Of a DNA stretch of 64,000 nucleotides, positions 29,901 to 55,053 are shown piece by piece. The position numbers and the translations under genes are program-made. This DNA is from Colius striatus. Its lineage: Eukaryota > Chordata > Aves > Coliiformes > Coliidae. The first letter of the stretch is position 1. Each line of letters begins with the position of its first letter. The notes under the pieces are model-generated. The model had not been told where the DNA came from and ran no database searches. It worked only from the letters and a program-made list of their open reading frames with translations. The DNA is taken from the NCBI RefSeq assembly GCF_028858725.1, contig NC_084790.1:5710001-5774000 (forward strand). The letters are read 5' to 3'.

Positions 29901-32900
29901 CGGCGGAGGCTACGCTGGAGGCAGAAGTGAAAGAAAAGGGCAGAAAGAAGCAGAAAGCTTAAAAAAAGCCGTGCGCTCAGCTCCAGGGTCTCCCATCCAG
30001 CTGCAATAGGAGGCGGGTGAGGACCCTCCTCCCTTGGTTCCCTCTTTCCCACCACCACAAGCTTTTGACTCAGCACGTTTTGCTGAGCTCACACATTCAA
30101 GAAGCTTCCATTCCTTCCACCACCACCAGTCTCAGCTCACCTGCAGGAACTGACTGCTGCTTACAGCCCCTGAAGGGAGGATGTGGGGAACATGGCCTCA
30201 GGAGTAAAACACTCAAAGCTCAGGATTCAGAGTGCCAAGGAGTTTACAGGAGGCAAAGCTGAAGCCACACGTGCTATAGACAGAGCTCTGCCCCAGCACT
30301 AAGCCCTTCAGAATCTGTCCCCCAGACTCCTTCAAAGCAGGGAGTTCCTCCAAGTGGCCTCACCTCTGCTGAACCCTGCACTCTCATAGCTGTCAGGCTC
30401 AGGGGAAGGTCTTTCCCAACATCAGGGCTCTCTGCTGCAGCTGGTCATTCCCCAGCCTCTGACCATCCTCAGATATAGTTTCTGACCACAGTTTCAATTT
30501 AAGCCTTATATCATGTTTAATTTATGGTACAGACCCTACAACACCAAGGCTTTTTTTCCTTGTCTCTATATTTTCACTCTAGCTAGTCCTCAAATCAAAG
30601 CCATTGTTTCACAGAACAATCTTAAAGGGTTGGAAGGAACCTCTAAAGACCATCTAGCATATCCCTCTGTCAGAACAGGACCACCCAGAGTAGGTCACAC
30701 AGGAACTCGTCTAGGTGGGTTTTGAATGTCTCCAGAGGAGACTCCACAGCTTATCTGGGCAGCCTGTTCCAGTGCTCCCTCACCTCAACAGGGAAGAAGT
30801 TTTTCCTCATGTTTCTTTGGAACCTCTTATGCTCCAGCTTGTACCCATTGCCCCTTGTCCTGCCATTGGAGTTTCACTGTCTCTACTCACCACAACTCTA
30901 CCAAACTTACAGGCAGACTCTCCCTGCTACAGGCCCCGGTCCATGTTCTGCCTGCAGAGAACACAGCTCTGTGGGTTTATGGAAAGGAAGCATCAGCCCA
31001 GTGAGAAGGGTGTGGCTGATCTATCTCCCCCACAAGCCCCAGAAGCTGTGGCACAGATAGATAAGGAGATCGAGAAAGGCACGAGGTGGCTAAGCAGCCC
31101 AGGCTTTGTGCCAGCCTCTCTGGAGAGGAGGTTGTGACAGCAGCAGACAGTTGCTCTCCCCCAGTGGCTATCGCAGCAGAGCAGCACTCCCCATCTCCTT
31201 CCTGTATCTCTGCTCTCAAGACCATTTTTTGCCATTTGCATATAATCAGGCAACATATGGGAAACTAGACAGTGCTGTCTTTTTGCTTCCAGAAAAACCC
31301 TGTGGGGGAAGAGCTGGTGTATAGTGCAGTACTGCAGTTACTTGAAGGGACAGAATGTACCTCTTCATGGTAGCAAAGATGAGACAGAAACCACAGTTTT
31401 GGTTATTAGATCTTAGTCAACAAACCAAATGCCACCCATCAAACTAATCATCCCTATCTCTTTTAGCCAGGAATGCTGTGAGATCTCTGATAAGGTGGAA
31501 ACCCCTTCACACAGTGAGGCACAATGATCTCTGCTCAGGACTGCCCTAAGGGTAGGGGAACATTCCAGAACAGCAGTCATTAGGGGGCATTTCTGAGAGT
31601 TAGCAGCATTCACCAGAACACAGTTCAAGTATTTCTTTGTTCATCTTACAACCTAAAATTAAGTTTCAAACTAAAGACGGGCCCTCAAGTGTCTGTCCTA
31701 ACAGTTTCTCCTAATCCTGCTCCCACTGCAGCAACAAGGTAAAACCATACCATTCTCATCTTTCAGACCTCCTTGCTGCTCTATACACAGACATTTCTTC
31801 AAGCCAAAGACACTCTTCTGGAAAAATATTTCCTTCCCAAGGCCCACAACAGCTATTAGCAAAGAAACAGGAGGGGTAGTTATAAATGCCAAATTCAAGA
31901 GTTTTGACTATATTGTTTCTTCACTGATAGCTCACCTTTTCTAGGAACCCTTCAGAGTCAGTCCTTCCAACCTAGAAATTCAAATTCACCTTTCAGTTTC
32001 TCTGCCACACTGTCTTTTTAAGGCACTGTGATTTGAACTCAATACCCACAGCTGGAACAAACTAAAAATATTTGCTCCTTTGTGCTGTTTTGTTTTAGCA
32101 TAGACAGGTCACACAGCTGTGCCTCTGTTCTCACTCTGTGCTATAAATACAGCAAGGAACACTGAAAACAAAAAATGAAGTAGTTCAGCACCACTAAGCT
32201 AAGCACAACTCTGTCTGAAGCTCAAATTTTGCCTTCACTAAATGCATCCATGAGGGTTTAAAACCCCACATTTTGGTCAAATAATAGAGGCAAGAAAGCA
32301 CCAGCTGTTACCTATCAAAAGGCTACAACCATTCTAGCTCAGATGAGCTGCACATTGTCAGCCAGACAAGTTTATCTGTAACAAGACCAGGCCTCTCTGT
32401 ATCCTTCCCCCGCAAATGCACCACAGGCTGTTATAAAGTTCTTCCATTCCTGCAGGCTACACTCTAGCCTAAGCAACACAGGTGACTCCCTGTAATTAAA
32501 GTTCCTATTGATGCACAGTGGCAGAAGTAACACAATCTTCTACAACTGCTCAAGGGCTGCAGGTCAAGGATACAACTTCTTATCATACCCCGCTTGCTGG
32601 TTCCCAGTGCTTCTGCAGCTTGTTTCTGTAGCCACCACTCCTTGCACAGAGGGAGAGGCCTGACCTGCCACACCACCAGTTAACTATTCTGTTTTCAGAG
32701 CTGCAGAAAGTAATTTCATCATGGTTTGCAAACACCACAAAGCTTCGGAGCTACCAGATGCATCTCATGGCCATGGACCGAGCTATTGTGTGTGTGTGTG
32801 TACCATAAAGTGGCCTTTTCACACAACAGCCCTGCCATTCCCTATTTACAGGCATATAGGAAAATATTTTTGGCATAAACAGGCCTGGCCTTCTCTTCCC

Positions 32901-35900
32901 CATTGGACCCCTCTGAGTACACCTCACTACACATCCCGGACCTGCAGCCCACACTCTCTAGCTTTATGCTAGTGGCACGTAAGGAAGTGGCAGGCAAACA
33001 GGAAACCTGGGAGGCTGAACAGATGCCACTGCAGCCCTGCCATTCTGGTCCAACGCTCAAGTCCCAAATGAGATTATATTTCTGGCTGCTTGCTGTGGGT
33101 AGGAGGGAGACAAGAGCTTAGATTCAAAGTCCTGATCAGCTGAGCATGAACGTGAAAGATCAAAGGGTCATATTCAGCATACAGGGCTAAGCTTTCCCTC
33201 ATTGTCCCTGAACAAAATTCCTCTCACTGTAAACTGTGGAGTAAAATGCCTCTCAGTCTACCTCTCACTATCCCCACAAGAGATAGCTGCATTTCGCTAC
33301 TGGACAGCTTCTGCACTCAAATGTTTTGAGATGAAAAGCTCTAAAGAGCAGTAAGACAAATAAAACTGCAGTTTATTAAAAGAGACTAACAGATTATTCA
33401 CCAGACCAGCCAAGCTATTTCACAGTGGTCATGCCTGCAGTGAAAACAGTGGGAGTTTTGGTAACAGAGTACAAGCCCTATGAGGAATAAGGAGACATTA
33501 TGAAATGGATCATTTTCACTAAGTCATGGAAAGGCTGGAGGCCTCTCCTAATACTATAAATCATACACTAGAAAGAAAAAGTGTACTTGAAGTAATCACT
33601 GATATCCAGCACTGCCAACATCATAATAGAGCATGTAAATGAACACAGGAGCTCAAGGACAGCACATCAAACACCAACAAACCAATTCAAAACAGGCAAG
33701 GGTCTCAAAACTACTTCTACAATAAAGTATCTCATACCTGCTGCTGCAGCATCCTCCACTGCTGCCTGGGTTTCTTTTACCGACTACAAGAGCTGTCTGA
33801 TCATCCCACTGCTGTGACCCTGCAATCTTCTCCTGCTAGAAAACAGACACAGCAGGGGTGAAGTTCATTATCTTCTTTGGGATCCTTTCATCATACACTT
33901 GCAGTAGTCTGCATACACAATTTCCAGTTTTCTTTCATACCACCGTTCACGCTGATGCCATTCAGGATAATCCCCCTCTTTGTGCCAGGCCTCACATCTA
34001 TGCAGGAGCTGTCATTTCGCTGTATAAAGTGACAAACAAGGGTAACCTGCAGCAGCACATCTAGGGGACACCAGGACTTCTGAACTATGCTGCTAGATCC
34101 CACTTATCCCAAGAGATGATCTTGTGTCTCCTCCCATGCCCATGGATTCAGGAGTCAGCCAATATCAGAGACTTGGTAAGATTTCCCAGAATAACACAGC
34201 TGAATTAGATGTCAAACATTCCCCAGTAAGGGACAGCAGCTTGCTCAGGAGAATGGAAGCTTTATGATTTTAGGACAGGCAAACCTACGGTTCCTCTGTT
34301 TGCACAGAAGAGTGTCAGCAATTGAAGTTCTAGTTCACCTGTCAGCTATTGTCTGGCAAAGCATGGCAGCCCTGTCACACAGCATTACCTTTCCATCTCC
34401 TGAAACCAAATTAGATTAGAAAGTGTTAGAAATGTGATACAGGAAAAAAAGGTTTACTTAAAGGGCTGTATCGAGCACAAGTATATGATTCCCCTGTAGA
34501 CACAAGCTCCCCAAGAAGTGCTGCTGAAGTTTTGAAGAACTTATGGACTTGGAAGCACAGGTAAATAAAACTGTGTGGCAACAACTGGTACAATGTAATT
34601 AGGAAAAAATGCAGACGCTGAAGAAAATAACCTACTTGGCTCACCTCTGGGCTCAGCGAGCCAGAAGTTCATATGGGAAGAAACTTTTTTTTTGGGCCAT
34701 GAATAATTACAAAAACAGGAGTTTCAAAGGAAATCTGCAGTTCCAGCTGGCACAGAAACCTTATCCTAGGAACAGCCATTTCATAGCAGCGCCCTTTTAA
34801 CAGGACATGAGCCCCGAGGGAGCAGTAACATCACTCACTCCCATCTTTACTTCTCTGACAAATTTCTCCAAGTAAGACAGTATGTTTTTTTTCCTAATTA
34901 GAGGTATAAAAGATGGTCATACAATGCAGACTGGTGTGAAAGCTACTGCTCCCATCTTGTGCTCTGCTTCCTCCAGATACATCCTCCCATTCTCCATCCA
35001 TTCTGTACTGCCAATCTGAACTCAGTTCGGTGTTTCTCTGGCTCCCTCACTGTTAAGGCACCAAGCTAATTAGGCTCCTAGAAACCTCAGGGAAAGATAA
35101 ACCTGCCTAAAATGAGAAGTCAAACTGATGCATATTTGGTATCGGAGTAAACCAGTCCATCCTGGCAATGGTGTCACTCCATGTACAAAAATGGTAGTAG
35201 TAGTCTGTTGCTCTTGGCAACATTTTGCCTAGCTCTGGTTCTGGCTTCCACCTGGTCTTACTACAATTCTCTTTGTCTTAAGGCTGCTTATCTTCTTGAC
35301 CTTTAGCTCAGCCTCCAAGCACATGTCATCCTTTAGTTTGGGGTGACATTTGGTTTCTCTGTTATCTGCTTCCCACTTTCACCTTGGATCTGAACAGTAA
35401 GCACATCTGAAATTATCCCTCTACCTCCACTACCTGAGGCACATAATACGGTGATTAGGGACCACTCCATCTAGTGGGTCAAGCAAAGGCGGATTCTGCC
35501 CTTACTACACTCACATATGACCTCTTCTTAATATCCCCAAAGTTCTTATTTCAATCAAGATATTCCAGTCAGATGGAAACTGAGCTACAAAGTCTGTGGC
35601 TAGCTGCCCACCACAGTCAGTTTTATGACAAAACTGCCCACAGATGGATTTAGAAATGCCAAACAGGATAAAGTTTCACCTTCACTTCCCACATCAGTGT
35701 TGTCTTTGGTGACAAACATTTCTTACATCAGTGAAAGTTTGTGCCACTGGGCTGAGCAACACGAAGAGAGTTTTGCTTTAAGGAAGCATGCAGCAGACTT
35801 GATTGATTAGGAAGTAAGGCATTAACATCAGTGCTAGGCAGTTGGAGAGCACTGCCTAGACTGGAAGGAATGTATTAAAGGAGCAGATTACAAATATAAA

Positions 35901-38900
35901 AGCAGACAAGAGAATCCAAAACATAACCTGTTTTGTGAGGAACAGGACAAGGATGGCATAAAAATACCTGGCCCATCAATAGACTTTAGTCCTGACAAGG
36001 CAAAAAGTACCTTTATTGTGAATATTTAATAATTAGGTTATACTATGAGACCAAGGGGAGGGAACGAACCAGGAAGCGTGGCTATATTCAGCTGTAACTA
36101 AGTGAAAAACTTTTGCTTTCAGCAAAATTCAGACTGGATGTTTTTTCCATTACAATGAAAACACTAAAAAACAAACCATAAGACCAACTACATTGACCTT
36201 GGTCTTGATGCCAGAAGACAGAGCTGTCTGCATGCCAGAGAAAGAGCGAGTGCATGGATTCTGTTCAAGTGTACTGAAACACCCCTATCCATCTACAGCT
36301 ACTTGTGCTCCCCAAGACTCTCAGCTCAACGCATACTACCTGGTCACAATTCTCCACAAACAGTTGCTGTGACTATTTATACAAGTCTCTATCCATTCAG
36401 ATCTAAACCAGCTTCAGGCTTAGAAAAAAAATAAACCCACCTTCCCTCAGCTGTTTGCTGAACTGTCTGCAAACACGTCCTCTCAAAACTGGCGTCTTCC
36501 TGATGGCCAAGAGAAGCTGAGTATTTTTTTTTAAGTTAAAAGTAAAAAATACTATGCAAATAAATCCCATAGGTTACATTAGCTTCAGCACTATGATTAT
36601 GTGAATTAAATACGACTGTTGCTGTTGAGGTTGCTTCTGAAGTGCACCAAGGCCTCTTCAGCTGTAAACAGAAGTAAACATTTGAGAATCCACAGGCCCC
36701 AGCCCAGGGCCCAAAGCAGATTTTCTACCACAATAAATTCTTGCCTTACACTTTCCACCTTCTACCACTTCTATACACATACTTGCATTTAACCTGTTTG
36801 CACATCACTGGCTGTACTTTGTTAAGAACCAAGTTCAAGCTCCTCAGCTAGCAACAGTCAGAATAGAGGCTCCAGCCCCTGCTTAGAGCCAGGCCAAAGC
36901 AGATCAGGTTGCGCAGGCCTTGGCTGGAAATCCAGCCAGCTCTTATATTCTATAAGAGAAGGGCTGTTGTAAGAAACAGTGACCCACTCTGATCAGGTCA
37001 GATGCATCAAATTGGATCAGAAATTCTTGAAGCTGGGGTCACAAGGTTCCCTGATGCTGCTCTATTGACTAGACCTACCACACCTAAACTCCAAGCACTT
37101 AAAAACATTAAGCTGGAACTCAAACTAGAGGGGAGACACCTCTACTCACCTTCTGAAGACGTTGAAGTACAAGAAGCCGCTGCTGTGGATCTTCATATCT
37201 GTGTAACAATGGTTACGTGCAGCACTCTATCATTATCTGTAAGGCTAGCTCCCAGAGTTGGGCTGAGATGACACCTACAAGCAAGCAAGATTTATTCAAG
37301 TATAGCACTTCAAATATTTTTTACTGTGCATTTTCATTATATAGTGGTGTTCTCACTTGCTTTAAAGAATGCTTAAGTGGCTAAAGTAGCCCTGCAGGAA
37401 GCCCATGGTAACAAATAACACACAAAGCAATTACAGTGAATGCTTTAACATTCATAAAGCACTTAGTAACTGAAAAACCTGAAGTACTTTACAGGCATTT
37501 ATTCTGCTTCATAACAATTCCTACATAAGCAAGCTTACTTTATATAATTGCCAAAGTAACTGATGGTTATATTAAGGTCCCACAGACAGCTCACTCAATG
37601 CCACATCTCCAGAGCAAATGGGAACTAAAGCAGGAGATTAGAGTTTTAAACCTAATTTCAATCTATTGATGTTTGTACCTGCTTATGGAGATCGGTTTTG
37701 GTTAAAATTCCCTTTTAATTGCTGTATTTTCCAAGATTTAGTAAGAGATACTTGCTGATTTCAAGAGACTCGGTGAGACCTTGCAGGTCAAGAGATTTCA
37801 CATAGCTAACTCTGCTGACATCAGTGGCACTCTGGCACTTACGTATATTCAATAATCAAAGATTTAAAAACAAAAAAGTCATTTTTGTGTGATTTAGCAT
37901 GAAATTTCAAGCTATCAAGCACTTGCTAAATTTTCTTCTGGTGTAGTATCAGGACGTTCCTGATTTCCTACTTGGAAAATGCTGGCAGAGTTAAGAGACT
38001 GCAAAAATCTGTCTTAAGAACTTTATTAAAGGGAGCTGACTCCCAGTTGAGATCCTTGCAAGCAGAAGCTATACCTGATTTGCAGCCTGAAGAAATCCCT
38101 CTCTTCCAATGCTGATTCACAATTTGGGTGGCTTGCACTGAATGAAGAAGAGGTTTCAAGCACTTATATCCCCTGGGGATGCCAACATGGCCAGCACTCG
38201 CAGCCTCTAGTGTTTCACGGCCCTTTGGATTTATCCCTACAAGAGAGCTGCAGTTTCAACTCTAACAACTCCCAGGGCTGGAGCATCTCCAGTTCCAACT
38301 ACCGGCACATGGCCAAGGACTGTACACATCTTCATGTACAAATTAATGAAATAATAGCTTTTTACTTCTGCCATAAACCTCCTAGGTTCTTGCTGGATTT
38401 TGAGCTGACATTAAGTTCAATGCTTGCCATCTGTTCCACTGCCAGATACACACATAAGAAAAGGTTTTTGCAAGCTCCACTGTGGTGATAATGTAATCTG
38501 ATTGTTGCCCTTTTGAAAGCATGAGACAGTTTAGCAAGCCTAAGGCCATCTTCCCGTCTCATTGTCCCCTTCCCCTAGATACAGTGGATACTCTAGTTAC
38601 ATCAATTCCAGTGTTCACAGCGCACAGAGGACTTGAAAAGTTTGCATTACCATTTCAATTGATGGCACGGGGAACCGAATTCCTGGCTTCTATTCAAGTG
38701 CTGCCACCTCTAGGACAGTAATTAAACGCCACACATTTCTGTTGGCTTTGTTTTTCCAGTAACATCCTAGTGGTGGTAATAAGCCCTAATATGCAGTAAC
38801 ATATTTCAGACATAAGCGTCAGTAATACCTAGAAGTGCCAATCAATGTTTTATTCGTTTACCTAATACAACTAAAATCTATAGGTCCCATACAATGCAGA

Positions 38901-39959
38901 GATTCTGAAAGAGGAATCCTTTAGCTATCATCAACAGGCAACCACTCCAAGGGGATGTGATTATGTTCAACTTTTCATACAGCTGTTGTGTTCTTTAGTC
39001 TTTTTCACTCAAGCATATCTGCAGTTGAACCTGGATATTTGCAAGGTCTAAATTCATTATGTTAGAACCAATCTTTAAGCTAACTGTAATTTTTCTATCA
39101 CAGGCAGATTTCATTTAATACAAGATGAGACATAACAGGATGTTGCACATTAGAGCATTACGGAATAGTGCACTATTTTTCTTTGTTCCCATTCCTCTTG
39201 ACCTTTGAGGTTATGTTTCAATTAATCCCCAATCTATCTTAAATTAAGCATTTCAAGTCAGTCTAATAACTTGAGAGCACAATGTTCATTAGCCTTGCAC
39301 TAGATTGTGGCTCAACTGCAATTTGAAATTCTATTAAATTCCAGGCAGTCTTTTCTTTGCCTTATAAAGCAGGAAGAATTAACATATTTGTGCAGCAGTG
39401 CTTTCTCCTGCAGTCACCTTTCAGGAGGTTTGCAAACTGCTTCTTCAGTGAAGAAAAGTGAAACCAGACTTACTAATTGAGTTGTTCACACACCCATAGT
39501 TTTCCTGGGCTTAACGTGTACATTTTTCAGACCGAGTGTAGGCTTATTTACAACCAGTATGTACATTCCTACCTCACATACCAAACATACTGCTTCCCAT
39601 TCCTCTCTGCTTGGGCAAAAGCAGAGGTATTTCATCTTGCCTTCCTCTGAAGGTTTGCCTCCTAACATTTCACAGGACACTGGATACACCTAGGAGCAAT
39701 AACAATTCCGAATGAGAGAAATGGTATTACTTGCATGACTAAGGATGACATGCACTCACGAGGATTAGAGGATTAGCCTCTGAGAATTTCATAATCCCTA
39801 AAGAAAACTACAGTTGGAAAGAAATCATATGATTGACTAATTACTCTTATTTTTGCCCCAGGCCATAAAGCTATAACATACCGTTGCTCATGGGCCGCGT
39901 TAGCACGTTAACGTTACTGATGCTATATTTAAGCAGCTACTGGCCTAATCACAACCAGG
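29901..39959. other. Intergenic region between FAM117A and KAT7
   Basis: About 10 kb with no recognisable exon. One CR1 copy lies at 30609-30868. A short TG run lies near 32788. The rest is unique, fairly AT-rich DNA. The two flanking genes are divergent, so their distal control elements could lie here. Confidence 0.6.
30609..30868 (-). repeat. CR1 retroposon 3' end
   Basis: Contains GGGTTGGAAGGAACCTCTAA, then CTGGGCAGCCTGTTCCAGTG, GAAGAAGTTTTTCCTCATG and CCCCTTGTCCTG, in reverse orientation. Confidence 0.9.
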
Positions 39960-40473
39960 CAAACAGCCGCCGCGGTGCTTGGCCTGCGCAGCGGCCGCAG
40001 AGGGTGGAACTCGCTGCCTCTGCCACTGCACAGCCCGAGCCGCCCCTGGGGAGGGGAGCGACAAGGCAGCTCAGCAGCTGCAGGCAGAAACACGACAGCT
40101 CGCGTTCGCCCGCGCGAGAACGACACAGGCAAAGCTGCACCAAAAAAGATACACCCCATCCCTCCCTCCTCGGAGATATTTTGAGAGCGGGGCGATTAAG
40201 GAGCGGGCAGCGTCCTTTTCGGACGAGAGCGCAAAGCGGCACAACCCCGCGAGGCCCCCGCCACGGCCCGCCCCAGCGCGGAGCCACGGCTCGGCAAGAG
40301 CCGCTCCCTCCCGCAGGCCACGCACGGGGCGGGCGGCGGCATCCCCTCGGCGGGAGGGGGCCCAGAGCCGGAGGCGCGGCGCTCCCCGCCTCCGCCTCAA
40401 GAGCAAGGGGCACTCACCGCCTTCCTCCAACCCAATCACTCCGTGGACTCTGCGACGCGCCTCTGCCCGGCCC

Positions 40474-40707
40474 CAAGATGGCCTCAGCGGGAGGGCTCAG
40501 GGCTGCCCGAAACCAACATGGCTCCCGGAGGAAAACACCCGCCCGCGTCGCCGGGAGCCCCCCACCCCCCCTCTCCCTTTCACACCCGGATTCAAGATGG
40601 CCGCCGCCTCCTTCCCCACCCCCTCAGAGCCCAAACCCAAGATGGCCGCCGGTAGCTTCACTGTCAGCGGCGCCGCCGGGATACCTGTCCGAATCCAAGA
40701 TGGCGGC
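40474..40707 (+). promoter_or_regulatory. KAT7: Cluster of YY1-type motifs
   Basis: CAAGATGGCC or CAAGATGGCSGC-type motifs occur at 40474, 40593, 40638 and 40696, with a weaker CAACATGGC at 40514, all in the same orientation. The consensus AANATGGCGGC is the YY1 site common at vertebrate start sites. Confidence 0.75.
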
Positions 40708-40733
40708 CCCCGCTGGCGTGAGGCTGGCTCGGG

Positions 40734-40743
40734 GTCACGTGAC
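40734..40743. promoter_or_regulatory. KAT7: CLEAR/E-box palindrome
   Basis: GTCACGTGAC is a perfect 10-bp palindrome. It matches the CLEAR element (TFEB/TFE3) and the USF E-box, and lies about 200 bp upstream of the KAT7 ATG. Confidence 0.65.
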
Positions 40744-40941
40744 CGGGGGGTGTGGACCGCGTCCCGGCGGAAGCGTGAGGGACCGAGCGGGGCACGGGGC
40801 CTGGCGGCGACGGCGGGCCGCGGGGCGGGACACACGGCTGTCACCACGGAGGCTGCCAGCGCTAACACGGCGGCGAACGCCGCTTCACGGGCCGGGGGCG
40901 CCGGGGACCAGCCAACCTCGCTGCCCCCGCCCCCGCCGAGG

Positions 40942-52204
<11,263 letters not shown>

Positions 52205-53880
52205 CTGTTTCTCACTCCTGAAACCAGTGAACCCCAGCAGTAGGAAGTACCCTAGGGATCTCTGTTGTATCTGTTGCTGTTGTGATTGGCTGGTACAGTA
52301 CCCTCCTGAAAGATCAGTTCCCCTTGGTACTGTTCTGGCCCAGATCTTTTGTGCACACCACAGACGCTGGTTCTGAGGAACTTTATGTTTCGGCCTCAAT
52401 GAGGTTGCAAGGATTGGATCTGTATAGGACCCAAACAAAGCTCCTAGCAGCACTGGCCCAAGGAGTTCTGATACCTGGTACTGTACCTGTCCAGTCACTG
52501 GTCTTACCCTCATGTTCTTATTCCGATGAGGTTGTGTTGTGCCCTATAATCTGATTGTTTCTTCCTTCAGGTTCCTTGCATTCTAAGTAATGGAGGTAAC
52601 TTCTGTGGCTTTTGAACAAGGTTTGATAGTGCTTGTTGGGGAAAGTGGTTTTCCAACACACTTGCAGTTACACTGACTTTAGCATCTTTAACGAGGCCTA
52701 TCTGATGGACTGTTCCATTCCTTGTATCAAATAGTTTTAGTAAGGTAACATGCCACCTCATTCAGGAGTGTTTTCCCTATACTATAGCAAGTCTTCACAT
52801 AGTTAATACTGTACAGTCAGAAGCGTGTTTATCTCATAACTGAGTGGTGTGGTCGTTGGTGTTGACTCCTCCAGGGTAAGGCTTCAGTGTGCAAGAAGAT
52901 CGCGTCTGTTGGACAGACCTCTTCGGTTGTAAGTTGCTGGGTTTTCCTGTTTCATCTCTTGGAGTTAGTGAGTTCCTCTACACAGAAGCAGCCTGTTCAT
53001 TATATTTCACTGGAGGTATTTTTCCCAGAGCAATCTTCCTTGAGTTGTAGGTCTCATTGTATTGGAGAGGATTGGTTTTTCCTTCAGACTGAAGAAATAA
53101 AAACTTTAGACAGATTTTTGCCAGCCTTGTCCAAACAGACACAGAAGCTCCACGATGCCAATAGTCACCCATTGTTGGATTGCCTTTAGTGTACGTTCTG
53201 TGCATCAGTGGCAGCTCTGATTAGCTGTGTGGATGGTTTGCTTCTCTGACAGTTTGTTCCTGTTTGTCTTTGTAAAACAAAAAAAGCTTTTATTTCCTCT
53301 CTCCCGTCAGCACCACCAGAAGAAACTATTATACAATGGCTTTCAAGTGTAACCACCGTCCTTGTGCCACAAGTTTCTTATATGGCTCCAGTGTTAATTA
53401 AAAGGGGGGGACAATCTTAGGGTAGGTGATGGCAGCATTGGACAGTGCTGATTTCATTTAAACCTTCCAATGCTTCCTCATTGAATGGTGTCTGAAATGA
53501 AGCATTTGCCCTGTATCAGTAGGTAGGAGTCATTTCCTGTTAACCACTGACCCATCCTAATGGGGAGAAGTTCTCTGATGGTTGCTCTTCTGATGGTTGT
53601 CTGCCTTTCTCTGCCTCCCTTAAAAAAAGAAAATGAAAAAAAGATCATCAGTACATGGCGTAGACCTTGTGGGCATTACTGAGTTTTGCTCTCTCATGCC
53701 CTTTGCTCCTCTGTCGTAACTAACTACAGATACTCATGAAACTATCCAACAAAGTAGATCTCTTGTGGAGTAGGGAAGAAAAGCCATTCTTGTGCAGAAG
53801 CTAAACCCTTTTCCCATGATGTGGTAGAATGTGCTATTCTTGTATCTACTTCTCAATAAAGCATGTTCTCTGCTCAAGTT
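52205..53880 (+). other. KAT7: KAT7 3' UTR
   Basis: About 1.65 kb from the stop to just after a canonical poly(A) signal. It contains no CR1 copy. A second AATAAA at 53096-53101 could give a shorter UTR of about 0.9 kb. Confidence 0.75.
53855..53860 (+). terminator. KAT7: KAT7 poly(A) signal
   Basis: AATAAA in TTCTCAATAAAGCATG, followed by a T- and GT-rich stretch (TCAAGTTTATGCC, then TTCTTTTTATG) as expected downstream of a cleavage site. Confidence 0.75.
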
Positions 53881-55053
53881 TATGCCTTCTTTTTATGTTT
53901 TTTCTCAGTCAGATGCTGTTCTGCATCTCCAGTTAAGTGAAGCTGCTGCTTGATGTTGCAGAGTGCCTGGTGTGTTAAAGATTGTGACTAGAGCAGCCTT
54001 TAGGCTGAAGCTTTTGGAAAATAGCCTACATTGTGAATTCATTCTAGAATTTACTAGGCACAGGCTACCATGGGGAATACATGGATGTGGCCATGTTGTG
54101 GCAACTGAAGTATGTCATGCAAAGTGGGGATGCCATCTATCAGCCTGAAGTTCACTGAAGGACGAAGGAGTTAGCTAAAAGTGATAGCCATAGATTTTTA
54201 GCCTTTTCCTTCCATGTTACCATGACCAGACCTTGTACTGTGGGAGGACTTCAGGCAGTGAAGTCTCTGATCTTCAAAAAAACAGTGTTGGGAGTTCAGC
54301 ACATCTGGCAAACCTTTTGAGTCTTTGATATAGTCTTTGATGTAAAATATTTAATTGCACATACTTGTTCCAGCTCCCTCCAGAGATTCTGCTTTTCTGT
54401 GTAACTCAGTGGGAGTTAAAGAATAGGGAATGTTTTTGGACTCTGGGCTCTCCAAGCTGCAGAGAGGCTGGGGTGCTGTTAAGAGCAAGGCTGATGGTGA
54501 CTGTGGCCTGGGACTCGAAATAATCAGCTTACGAAGAAACAGCGAACTGGTGGAGATGGAACACCTCAGTAGTCTCGTTCTGATTAAGATTAAAATCAAG
54601 GACACTGCCTTGAACGATGGTGCTTGGTTACTCAAGTCACATCAAGGCTCTTCCTAATTCTATCTTATTTTCCTTAAGGCAGTTTTTTAAGCATTTTATT
54701 TGGGAGCATTGCTTTTTCTTATTTGAGCACAATTTTGTACAATATCAGTTGCCTTTATTTTGCTTTCTTTTTCATTTGGTTTTTGTCATTTGTTTTTCAT
54801 GCAAGTGCAGAGAGATACAGTGTGATGTAGTTTGCAGATAACAGGACAGAGAGGGCAGAGGATAAGGTTTTTATTCCCCACAGTGCTCTGCTGTGTGACA
54901 GCTGGCTCCTCTCGAAGCTTGTTTACCTCCAGTCCTTACTCTGTCAAGCCCATCTGTGATGTGACTCCTCTGAGGCAGGGACTGTCTCTCTGTACAATAG
55001 TTCTCAGCACACTGGGGTCCCAGGCTTGGCTGAGACCTCTGGGTGCTTCAGTA

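Noticed and set aside
39796-39840. Possible CR1 tail before the KAT7 island
   Set aside because: The ACAGTTGGAAAGAAATCAT stretch is too short and lacks the neighbouring CR1 blocks.
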